From Streptacidiphilus sp. P02-A3a (GTDB lineage Bacteria > Actinomycetota > Actinomycetes > Streptomycetales > Streptomycetaceae), in contig NZ_CP048289.1 in assembly GCF_014084105.1 (NCBI RefSeq), positions 4,597,922 to 4,661,921 of the forward strand: DNA of 64,000 bases, read 5' to 3'. Below the pieces are notes generated by a model that saw only the letters and a list, made by a program, of their open reading frames with translations, was not told the origin of the DNA and did not search any database. Position numbers and translations under genes: made by a program. Below, piece after piece: positions 11,269 to 18,744 of the stretch (position 1 is its first letter; each line of letters opens with the position of its first letter).

Positions 11269-12038
11269 GTCCCCGTCTCCCACACACGTCAATGCTGGTG
11301 GGCTGGCATCTCGGCGTGACTACGATCCGCCGGGCGACGGCACGCGCCCGACGGTCCAGTGCCTGGGAAGCGCCCATGGGTGGCACTGCGGCGCACATCC
11401 CAAGCCGATCCGAGCTGTCCCCCGACCAGCGGCCCCAGTTGACCGTTACTGACCAAGACCCTAAGCCGACCGTGAGGATCCTCATAAGGGGACCGTGATA
11501 ATTCTTCCACGTAACGATCACCACACCGCTCTCTTGTTGACAAGCGGGACGCCCGCGATATATGGCACTCCAATGTCGGCGAACTTCGCGTCATTCGTCC
11601 ACGTCACCGCCGCCCCGGCGCTCCCCGCTGCGGCGCTCCGCGGGGCATCGTGATGCAGTATGCCATGGTTTGCCACAGCTATGATGACAGGCCATCAGAT
11701 CCGTGTCATCGCTGTCGGCGGTTTCGCCGCCGTTGTTTTCCGCAGCGGTGAAACTCCTTCCGCGAGGCAGTCGCTTTCGTGTAATGGCACTGCCGTCGCC
11801 GCCGGTCAGCGCGGGTCCCGGCGCTGGTCCTTGAACGACGAGGCAACTTCCTTGAGGGCGCTCACGGGCCGCGCATAGCTTCGTCTCGCGTAATTCGAAA
11901 GGGCTGGACTTCCCAGTCGCGGCCGAGCACTCCAGTCCTCTGCGTGCCGCTCCTCCGCGGCGCGAAAGACGGGTACGAATTCAGCTCGCATCGCGACTTT
12001 GTGTGACCCGCCCGTGGAGACGATGTGGAGATTGCGTG
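11269..12038. other. Long intergenic region between divergent units
   Basis: About 770 bp between the leftward regulator and the rightward methyltransferase. It holds a consensus-like promoter near 11537 and GGTCA direct repeats on the minus strand near 11437-11452. Short frames at 11660-11878 (+) and 11806-11991 (-) exist but have no recognisable family or ribosome site, so I do not call them. GC is lower here than in the flanking genes, as expected for regulatory DNA. Confidence 0.4.
11537..11564 (+). promoter_or_regulatory. Vegetative-type promoter candidate
   Basis: TTGACA (11537-11542), a 16-base spacer, then TATATG (11559-11564), a near-consensus housekeeping promoter that is unusual in such GC-rich DNA. 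It points rightward, toward the methyltransferase start about 475 bp away, so a long leader or an unseen small RNA could lie between. Confidence 0.45.
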
Positions 12039-13037
12039 ATGCTGCCCAGAGCGTTGGAAAAGGCCGTTTATGGCGTGTATGCCACCACTGCCATCCATTT
12101 GGCGGACAAACACGGCGTTTTCGGTTTTCTCGCCACCCAGGAAGCGCCCACCAGCAAGATCGCCACCGAGCTCGGGCTCGACGAGGAGACCCTGGACCGG
12201 CTGCTGGTCCTGCTCGACTCCTTCGGCGTCATCGAGCAGAACGAGCACGGCGCGTACCGCCTGCCCGCGCAGACGGCTCCCTTCCTCGACCCGCGCAGCG
12301 CGCGCTCCGTCGGCGGCTTCCTCAACCACGTGATGAACAGCACGCTCGGCCGACTGCCGCAACTGGACTCCTACCTGACGGACGGCAAGTCGGCGGTGGA
12401 CGCCGCCCTGCCGGCCCCGTTCGACGTCATGTACCGGACTCCGAAGCTCACGGAGGAGTTCCTGGCGGCCATGTGGCAGCTCACCTACGACGTCTCCCGC
12501 GAACTGGTGCCCATGGCCGGGCTGGAGCGGGTCCGGCACCTGGTGGACATCGGCGGCGCCAGCGGCCCCTTCTGCGTGGCCGCGCTGGAGGCGACACCCG
12601 GCCTGCGCGCCACCGTGTACGAGCTGCCGGAGGTCGGCCCGTACGTGGCCGACACCGTCGAGAAGTACGGCCTGCAGGGCCGGTTGGACTTCGCCGCGGG
12701 CGACTTCCACCACGACGAGTTCCCGCCGACCGAGTGCGTCGCGTTCGGCTACATCCTCTCCGGCTGGACCGACGAGACCGGCCTGGAGCTGTTGCGCAAG
12801 GCGCACCGCGCGTGCGCCGACGGCGGCCGGGTCCTGATCATGGACCGCCTGTTCGACGACGACCGGCGCGGACCGCTGCCCACGGCGGTGATGAACCTGT
12901 CGATGCACGTCGAGGCGAAGGGCCGGCACCGCACCGCCGCGGAGTACATCGGCCTGCTGGAGAGCGCGGGCTTCACCGACTGCGAAGTGCACCGGTCCAC
13001 TCAGGACAAGCAACTGGTCATCGGGTTCAAGAGGTGA
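12039..13037 (+). CDS. SAM-dependent methyltransferase (O-methyltransferase family 2 type)
   Basis: The start is ATG 12039 with GGAG 8 bases upstream; the product is about 332 residues. The N-terminal part is a winged-helix dimerisation domain (ATTAIHLADKHGVFGFLATQ, IATELGLDEETLDRLL). The SAM-binding Rossmann part has motif I as LVDIGGASGPFCVAAL, then motifs around YELPEVGPYV and FGYILSGWTDE, where plant-type O-methyltransferases read HDW. In saframycin and maremycin pathways methyltransferases of this broad class modify Tyr or Trp precursors on carbon or oxygen. Next to a TDO-like gene and a Trp halogenase, it probably methylates an aromatic precursor, but the target atom is unknown. Confidence 0.75.
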   Translation: MLPRALEKAVYGVYATTAIHLADKHGVFGFLATQEAPTSKIATELGLDEETLDRLLVLLDSFGVIEQNEHGAYRLPAQTAPFLDPRSARSVGGFLNHVMNSTLGRLPQLDSYLTDGKSAVDAALPAPFDVMYRTPKLTEEFLAAMWQLTYDVSRELVPMAGLERVRHLVDIGGASGPFCVAALEATPGLRATVYELPEVGPYVADTVEKYGLQGRLDFAAGDFHHDEFPPTECVAFGYILSGWTDETGLELLRKAHRACADGGRVLIMDRLFDDDRRGPLPTAVMNLSMHVEAKGRHRTAAEYIGLLESAGFTDCEVHRSTQDKQLVIGFKR

Positions 13038-13095
13038 AACGGCATGCCGCGGGTCGACGGCGACCCGTGGTTCTGAGCGCAGCCCTGGGGGTTAC

Positions 13096-14250
13096 ATGAA
13101 AGCCGAACTGGCGTCCTTACAGTTTCCGAGACGGTGCGACGAGGTCGCCCGGCTCCAAGAGCGGTCGGGCCGACAGGCGCTGACCGACAGCGACCACGAC
13201 CTGCTGGCCAAGCTCTACGAGGAGGCGTACGCCGAGCAGACCGCCGAGAGCGAGGTGATGCGGCTGCTGACCCGCTCGTTCAGCCGCGAACCCATCCCGC
13301 AGTACTACCGCTACGCCAACCTGCACGTCCACGCGTGGTACCTGGACCTGCACCAGACCGAGCCGGTGGCCGGCGCGGTGCTGGCCCTGGAGGCGACGCT
13401 GGCCGACCTGGACGCGGTCGAGCGCCGCGCCGCCGCGCAACTCACCGAGGCCGACAACACCGAGGAGCGGCTGCTGCGGCTGGAGGCGCTGCGCGAGCAG
13501 GTCGGGCGACTGCTGGTGGAGACCGGCGGCGACACGACCGCGGCCGAGATCATCGACCGGGCCCGCGACGACGCGCTGGCCCGCTGGCAGGCATCGGTGC
13601 TGACCCGCTGCTCCGGCTTCCTGGCCTCGGGCGACCACCACGAGAACATGTTCCTGCGGGCCGTGCAGGCATGCGAGTTGGCCTTCTACCTGATCCGCTA
13701 CTTCACCGTGCGGGCCCGGACGTCCATCGGCCGCGGGGACGACCAGGCGTACGCGCTGATGGCGCAGCTGGCCCAGTGCGCGGAACTGCCCAACCACATC
13801 TTCCACGTGCTCAAGACGCTCACCCCGGATCTCTTCCTGAGGTTCCGCGACGCCACCGGTGAGGCCAGTGCCGTCCAGTCGCTGAACTACCACATGATGG
13901 AACTGGTGCTCTACGGCTACGACGCGCGCAAGGTGGAGGCGTACTCGAAGTTCGACCACCTGCACCAGTTGACGATGCCGCCGCTGCGGTCCGTGCGTCC
14001 GCTGGGCGACGCGGTGCGCGAGGCGGGGGACCCGAGGCTGACCGAGGCGCTCGCCGAGGTCGAACGGACCCTGCTGACCTGGCGCGGCAGGCACTACGGC
14101 TTCGGTCGGCGCTACCTGCCGGGGATGGCGGGGTCCGGCGGCACCGAGGGCGCCGGCTACCTGCGGCGGTTCGTCCACAAGGACAACCTGGTCCCGGAGC
14201 CCATCACCACCGCACCCGGACTCGACCTGCTCGGGTTCGCGTTCCGCTGA
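13096..14250 (+). CDS. Tryptophan 2,3-dioxygenase-superfamily heme enzyme, divergent
   Basis: This 384-residue protein aligns by eye with tryptophan 2,3-dioxygenase (TDO). LKTLTPDLFLRFRDATGEAS then AVQSLNYHMMELVLYG matches TDO LETLTPxxxxxFRDxLGxxSGFQS, including the substrate-carboxylate Arg. TWRGRHYGFGRRYL then GMAGSGGTEGAGYLRR matches the heme-ligand RH and GTGGSSG motifs. The distal motif HQxxELWxK is instead VQACELAFY, so the active-site His (His55 in Xanthomonas TDO) is Val. Natural enzymes of this superfamily include true TDOs (daptomycin, taromycin kynurenine), PrnB and the monooxygenase MarE. The altered pocket favours chemistry other than simple kynurenine formation. It follows the methyltransferase by 58 bp and is probably cotranscribed. 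Confidence 0.75.
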   Translation: MKAELASLQFPRRCDEVARLQERSGRQALTDSDHDLLAKLYEEAYAEQTAESEVMRLLTRSFSREPIPQYYRYANLHVHAWYLDLHQTEPVAGAVLALEATLADLDAVERRAAAQLTEADNTEERLLRLEALREQVGRLLVETGGDTTAAEIIDRARDDALARWQASVLTRCSGFLASGDHHENMFLRAVQACELAFYLIRYFTVRARTSIGRGDDQAYALMAQLAQCAELPNHIFHVLKTLTPDLFLRFRDATGEASAVQSLNYHMMELVLYGYDARKVEAYSKFDHLHQLTMPPLRSVRPLGDAVREAGDPRLTEALAEVERTLLTWRGRHYGFGRRYLPGMAGSGGTEGAGYLRRFVHKDNLVPEPITTAPGLDLLGFAFR

Positions 14251-14285
14251 CCGGAACCGGAACCGGAGCCGGAGCCGGGACCGGA
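14250..14285. repeat. Hexanucleotide simple repeat
   Basis: Six near-identical units run from the TDO-like stop: CCGGAA twice, CCGGAG twice, CCGGGA, then CCGGAA. It is a low-complexity tract with no evident role. Confidence 0.6.
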
Positions 14286-15144
14286 AAAAGATGGCGCGAA
14301 GGCGACCCGGGGCGGGCGCCCGGCGCCCCGACCACGGTCGGCGGCCACCCGGGGAAGAAAGGCGGGAAATACCGGATGACCCCCGGCCGAGGCCTATCGC
14401 GACTCTTCCACGAGAAGGCACGGGACACGGTTCCGCGCCCCGCCCCGACAAAAAAAGGAGGTTTTTCCGGCACTGAATGCGCGACCCGCCCCGGCGGGCC
14501 GGGAACCAGGCTCCCGGTGATTTCCGGACCGCTTTCCGCGGGGATCAGGACGGGCCGCCGCCGGTGGCCCGCGATATCCCCGCCGGAGGCGGCCACGGAT
14601 TTCCCCGGGAATCGGGGTCCGCTCCCGGCGGCCACGGGGACGTTCCCCCGCGGGCCCGCCCGCGAGGGGGCGCTGAGCTGCGCCTCGGGGGAGTGCCCGG
14701 GCGTCGCCGCGCCGCCCGCGGCGGGCCGGGGCGGAGCGCCGGGGCAGTGGCCGAGCCGGAAATCGGTGCGGCTGTTGTCGAAGCGGCGGCGCGGGGCGCG
14801 ACGGTTTCGGGGCCGACCGTGACCGGGCCGGTCGCGCGGTGTTCATCGGCGCCCGCGGGAAGAGGGCGCCGGGAGTCGCTGGTCGGCCGGTTTTCCCGGC
14901 GCGCCGGTTTTCCCCGGCCCCCTCCCCGAGGGCCCGCGGAGCCGTCCCGGCGACGGGACGGACCCGCGGCCCCTCGCCTTCCCACCGGTGCCCGGGCAAT
15001 GGCGCTGGTGATTTCGTATACGCTGTTCCCGGGGAATTCTTTCCAGAAAAGCGGAATTCACCGGCGGCCGCCCGCGGCGTTTTCTCACGCGCTTCGAACG
15101 GAGGCGGGTGGCGCGGCGCGGTGCGGCCTCGGTAGGCTCCTGGC
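14251..15144. other. Gene-free 0.9-kb stretch
   Basis: No frame on either strand shows homology or a plausible start here; the many open frames follow from high GC. It begins with a six-unit CCGGAN/CCGGGA simple repeat (14250-14285) and includes a purine island AAAAAAAGGAGG near 14451. It should contain the ABC transporter promoter. Its length suggests a decayed gene or a structured leader, but I see no proof of either. Confidence 0.4.
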
Positions 15145-15903
15145 ATGCCTCGTTCTGCCTCGCGCACCAAGCCCACCGACTGGTCGATCCGCTTAGATTC
15201 GGTGTCTAAGGTGTACGAATCGACAAGAAGCCCGGTGCAGGCGCTGGATTCGGTGAGCATCCAATTGCGCCGTGGTACCTTCACCGCCGTGATGGGACCC
15301 TCCGGTTCCGGTAAGAGCACGTTCCTCAACTGCGCGGCCGGCCTGGACCGCCCGACCTCCGGCTCGGTCTGGCTGGGCGACATCGAGCTGTCGGGCCTCG
15401 ACGAGGTCAAGCTGACCGAGGTGCGGCGCGAGCGGATCGGCTTCGTCTTCCAGGCGTACAACCTGCTGGGCTCGCTGACGGTGGCGGACAACGTCACGCT
15501 GCCGCTGCGGCTCGCCGGCCGCAGGACCGACCGCGAGTTCCTGAACCAGGTCCTGACCTCGGTCGGACTCGGCGACTTCCTCAAGCGGCGCCCCAGCGAG
15601 CTCTCCGGTGGACAGCAGCAGCGGGTCGCGATCGCCCGCGCACTGATCACCCGCCCCGAGGCGGTGGTCGCCGACGAGCCGACCGGAGCGCTGGACACCC
15701 GATCCAGCAAACAGGTACTGGAACTGATGCGCCATGTGGTGGACGACATGGGGCAGACGGTGCTGCTGGTGACCCACGACCCGGTCGCCGCCTCCTACGC
15801 CGACTCCGTCGTGTTCCTGGCCGACGGCAAACTGGCGGGCGAACTGCCCCGGCCCACCTCCGAGGAGATCGCCTCACGCATGACGCACCTGGGCGAGTGG
15901 TGA
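15145..15903 (+). CDS. ABC exporter ATP-binding protein (MacB/LolD type)
   Basis: The 252-residue ATPase has Walker A GPSGSGKST (residues 51-59), Q-loop FVFQAYNLL, signature LSGGQQQRVAIARALI, Walker B AVVADEPTGALD and the switch His in LLVTHD. MacB/LolD-type ATPases pair with FtsX-fold permeases, and the partner starts inside its stop codon at 15897. The pair sits between the tailoring genes and the NRPS genes and is intact. It probably exports the peptide and gives self-resistance, as such pairs often do in peptide clusters. The N-terminal extension of about 15 residues is not essential to the fold. Confidence 0.85.
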   Translation: MPRSASRTKPTDWSIRLDSVSKVYESTRSPVQALDSVSIQLRRGTFTAVMGPSGSGKSTFLNCAAGLDRPTSGSVWLGDIELSGLDEVKLTEVRRERIGFVFQAYNLLGSLTVADNVTLPLRLAGRRTDREFLNQVLTSVGLGDFLKRRPSELSGGQQQRVAIARALITRPEAVVADEPTGALDTRSSKQVLELMRHVVDDMGQTVLLVTHDPVAASYADSVVFLADGKLAGELPRPTSEEIASRMTHLGEW

Positions 15904-18494
15904 TCCGCCGCGTCGGCCGGCTGATCCGCACCTTGGTGCCCTTCCCCAAGGACCTGTCGCTGGCCTGGAAGACCATCAAGGGACGCAAGGGCGGCTTCGT
16001 CGGCTCCTTCGTCGCGATCGCCGCGGGCTCGGCGGTGATCACCGCCTGCGGGATCCTGCTGATGTCCGGACTGAGCACCGGCGTCGCCCCCGAACGCTAC
16101 GCGGGCGCTGACGTCGTCCTCAGCGCGGGGCAGTCGTTCTGGCTGGACGAGAGCTCCGCCGTCCGCTACAGCGAGCGCGTCACCCTGCCCTCCGACAAGA
16201 TCGCCGCCGTCGCCGCGGTACCCGGCGTCAAGGCCGCCGTCGGCGACGTCGACATCGAACTGGGCGTGCTCGACTCCGGCGGCGGCGTGGTGGGCGGCCC
16301 GAACGGCTACCCGGTGTACGGGCACGGCTGGACGACCGCCGAACTCGGACCGTTCACGCTGGGCACCGGACACGCGCCCACCGCGTCCGGCGAGGTCGTC
16401 CTCGACTCCGGCCTGGCCTCGCGCGCCCACCTGTCGACCGGCTCCACGGTCCGGCTGGTGGTCGGCTCGATCGCCTCCTCCTACCGCGTCGTGGGCATCG
16501 CCGACCCGCCACCGGGCGGCCTGGACCGCCAGTCCGCGGTGTTCTTCACCGACGACCAGGCGACCAGCCTGTCCGGCCGCCCGGACCAGGTGGCCGCCAT
16601 CGGGGTCCTCGCCGACCCCGGCGTCACCCCCGACCGGCTGGCCAAGGCGATCACCGCCGCCGTCCCGGGCGTGGAGACCCACACCGGCACCGGACGCGGC
16701 GACGTCGAGTTCCTCGACGTCGGCGACGCCCGCAACCTGGTGGTCGACACCTCGGCGTCGTTCGGCGGCACGATGGTGCTGATCGTGGTCTTCGTGGTGG
16801 CCAGCACCCTGACCCTGTCGGTCCAGCAACGCCGCCGCGAACTGGCCCTGATGCGCGCCATCGGCGCCACCCCCAGACAGATCCACTGGATGATCGGCGC
16901 CGAGATGACCCTGGTCTCGCTGTCCGGCGCCCTGGCCGGCGCGATCCCCGGCATCATCCTCGCGTTCGTGATGCGCGGCGTGTTCATCCTGGCCGGCGCC
17001 ATGCCCTCGGACTACCAGATGGACGTGGGCATCCTGCCCATCCTCGCCTCACTGGTGCTGTGCGTGTTCAGCGCCCGGATCAGCGGCTGGCTGGTGGCCC
17101 GCCGCGTGGCCAGGACCAGCCCGGTCGAGGCGCTCGGCGAAGCCGCCGTCGAGCCCAAGAAACTCAGCCGGGCCCGACTGGTCATCGGCGCCCTGCTCAT
17201 CCCGGTCGGACTGCTGCTGACCCTGGGCAACGTCGCCGACTCGGGCGACTCGGTCGCCGACGTCGCCGCCAGCGCCGTCCTGTTCTTCGTGGTGGCCCTG
17301 GGCTGCCTGGGACCCGTACTGCTGCGCGCCGCCATCGCGCTGTTCGGCCCGTTCCTGAACAACCAGACCCGGGCCCACGGCTTCCTCGCCCAGTCCAACG
17401 CCCGGGCCAACGCCCGGCGGCTCAGCGCGGCGGCCACCCCACTGGCCATCGGCGTGACCCTGGCCGCCGTACAGATCTTCGGCGCCACCACCACGATCGC
17501 CGCCTCCCAGCAGCAGCTCAACGAAGGACTGCGGGCCGGCTACGTGCTGACCGCCTCGTCCGGCGCCGGAGTCTCCCCCCAGGTCACCGACGCCGTCAGC
17601 GGCGTCCCCGGAGTCGCCCTGGCCACCCCGGTGGCACGGATGCAGGTACTGCTGACCTTCGGCACCCAGACCGAGGTCTTCGCCGCCCAGGGCGTCACCC
17701 CCGACCGCCTCTCCGACACCATGGACCTGCAGGTCCTCAACGGCAGCATCGCGGACCTGAAGGACGGGACGGTCGCACTCAGCCAGGTGGCCGCCCGCCA
17801 GGTCGGCGCGAAACTCGGCGGGACGATCACCCTGCGGCTCGGCGACAGCACCCTGCTCACCCCCCGGGTGGTGGCGATCTACGAGCGCGGCCTGGGCTTC
17901 GGCGACGTTACCTTGCCCAACGACCTGGTCGTGGCCCACACCACCTCCCAGGTCGACTCCGCGGTACTGGTCGCGGCCACCGCCGGGACCGACCAGAAGA
18001 CGCTGGCCGCCGCACTGCGCAAAGCCGTCGCCCCCTACCCGACGGTCCAACTGGGCGGCCCCGCCGCCTTCGCGGTCGCACCCGCGGCCGGCGACTCGGG
18101 CGGCTGGGCCCTCAACCTCCTGTTCCAGACCCTGCTCCTGGGCTACATCGCCATCGCCGTGGTCAACACCCTGGTCATGGCCACCGCGGCCCGGGTACGC
18201 GAGTTCGCCATGCTGCAACTCATCGGCGCCAGCCGCGAACAGGTACGCGCCATGATGAACGGCGAGGCCAGGATCGTGATCTTCTCGGCGCTGCTGTTCG
18301 GCCTGCTGGCGGGAATCCCCTCGCTGGTCGGCATGAGCCTGGGACTGTCGAAGTCACCCGTCCCCAACATCTCCCTGCTCGGCCTGCTGGCGATCGTGGC
18401 GCTCACCGTCGCGCTCTCCTGGGGCTCGATCGCGACAGCCACCCGCTTCGCCATGCGCTCCGCGCCGGTCGACGCGATCGGCGGACGCGAGTAG
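15897..18494 (+). CDS. ABC exporter permease with two FtsX domains
   Basis: The 865-residue protein starts at GTG 15897 or 15900, overlapping the ATPase stop, so translation is coupled. Segment one is near residues 37-57 (FVGSFVAIAAGSAVITACGI), followed by an extracellular MacB-type periplasmic-core-like domain. Three segments in residues 290-410 include GTMVLIVVFVVASTLTLSV with the FtsX cytosolic motif RRRELALMRAIGATPRQI. A second extracellular region follows, and a second FtsX unit in about residues 740-860 includes REFAMLQLIGASREQVRAMM. This ten-segment layout is typical of actinobacterial peptide exporters. A hairpin follows it, separating it from the NRPS gene. Confidence 0.85.
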   Translation: MVIRRVGRLIRTLVPFPKDLSLAWKTIKGRKGGFVGSFVAIAAGSAVITACGILLMSGLSTGVAPERYAGADVVLSAGQSFWLDESSAVRYSERVTLPSDKIAAVAAVPGVKAAVGDVDIELGVLDSGGGVVGGPNGYPVYGHGWTTAELGPFTLGTGHAPTASGEVVLDSGLASRAHLSTGSTVRLVVGSIASSYRVVGIADPPPGGLDRQSAVFFTDDQATSLSGRPDQVAAIGVLADPGVTPDRLAKAITAAVPGVETHTGTGRGDVEFLDVGDARNLVVDTSASFGGTMVLIVVFVVASTLTLSVQQRRRELALMRAIGATPRQIHWMIGAEMTLVSLSGALAGAIPGIILAFVMRGVFILAGAMPSDYQMDVGILPILASLVLCVFSARISGWLVARRVARTSPVEALGEAAVEPKKLSRARLVIGALLIPVGLLLTLGNVADSGDSVADVAASAVLFFVVALGCLGPVLLRAAIALFGPFLNNQTRAHGFLAQSNARANARRLSAAATPLAIGVTLAAVQIFGATTTIAASQQQLNEGLRAGYVLTASSGAGVSPQVTDAVSGVPGVALATPVARMQVLLTFGTQTEVFAAQGVTPDRLSDTMDLQVLNGSIADLKDGTVALSQVAARQVGAKLGGTITLRLGDSTLLTPRVVAIYERGLGFGDVTLPNDLVVAHTTSQVDSAVLVAATAGTDQKTLAAALRKAVAPYPTVQLGGPAAFAVAPAAGDSGGWALNLLFQTLLLGYIAIAVVNTLVMATAARVREFAMLQLIGASREQVRAMMNGEARIVIFSALLFGLLAGIPSLVGMSLGLSKSPVPNISLLGLLAIVALTVALSWGSIATATRFAMRSAPVDAIGGRE

Positions 18495-18533
18495 CACCCG
18501 CCGCACCGCACCTGACCCACCGCGACACCACCC

Positions 18534-18565
18534 GACGGCGCCACCGGACCCCCGGCGGCGCCGTC
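18534..18565 (+). terminator. Hairpin after ABC permease
   Basis: GACGGCGCC (18534-18542) pairs with GGCGCCGTC (18557-18565); the loop can add CCGG/CCGG pairs. It is placed 40 bp after the permease stop. A 15-base direct duplication (CGCCCCGGCCACCAC) follows at about 18574-18603. Confidence 0.5.
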
Positions 18566-18628
18566 GGCCGCTCCCGCCCCGGCCACCACCGCCCCGGCCA
18601 CCACTGACCCGGCGTCAAAACCCCTGCT

Positions 18629-18671
18629 GACCGCCCTGTTTCGTTCTTCCTTCAAGTGCGTAGCTGGCGCG
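18629..18671 (+). promoter_or_regulatory. Conserved cluster element, copy 3
   Basis: GACCGCCCTGTTTCGTTCTT then CCTTCAAGTGCGTAGCTGGC, about 75-115 bp before the first NRPS start. GACCGCCC, TTTC, TCAA and CGT-GCTG fall at exactly the spacing of copy 1, although the inverted-repeat half TTTCACC/GGTCAA is degraded. Position and spacing suggest a shared promoter rather than chance. Confidence 0.45.
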
Positions 18672-18744
18672 CCGCCGCTCTGGGGAGACTGGGTGATCAG
18701 ACATGGCTTCCGCCGTGGAAGTGCAGCCGGAGGGGAGACCGCAC

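Noticed and set aside
11660-11991. Two short frames (72 aa + and 61 aa -) in the regulator-methyltransferase gap
   Set aside because: No family, no convincing ribosome site, and codon use is not clearly coding. They could be real small proteins, but I cannot support them.
13096-14250. Ordinary tryptophan 2,3-dioxygenase making kynurenine
   Set aside because: The distal HQxxELW motif is missing, so I only assign it to the superfamily. Kynurenine formation is not excluded but is not supported.
13117-14451. Long open frame antisense to the TDO-like gene
   Set aside because: It mirrors the codon bias of the real gene, has no ribosome site or homology, and is the usual high-GC shadow. The same holds for long antisense frames over the ABC permease, NRPS, GT39 and GH3 genes.
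14291-15135. Overlapping open frames on both strands before the ABC genes
   Set aside because: All are Arg/Pro/Gly-rich translations without homology or consistent starts, as expected from non-coding high-GC DNA.
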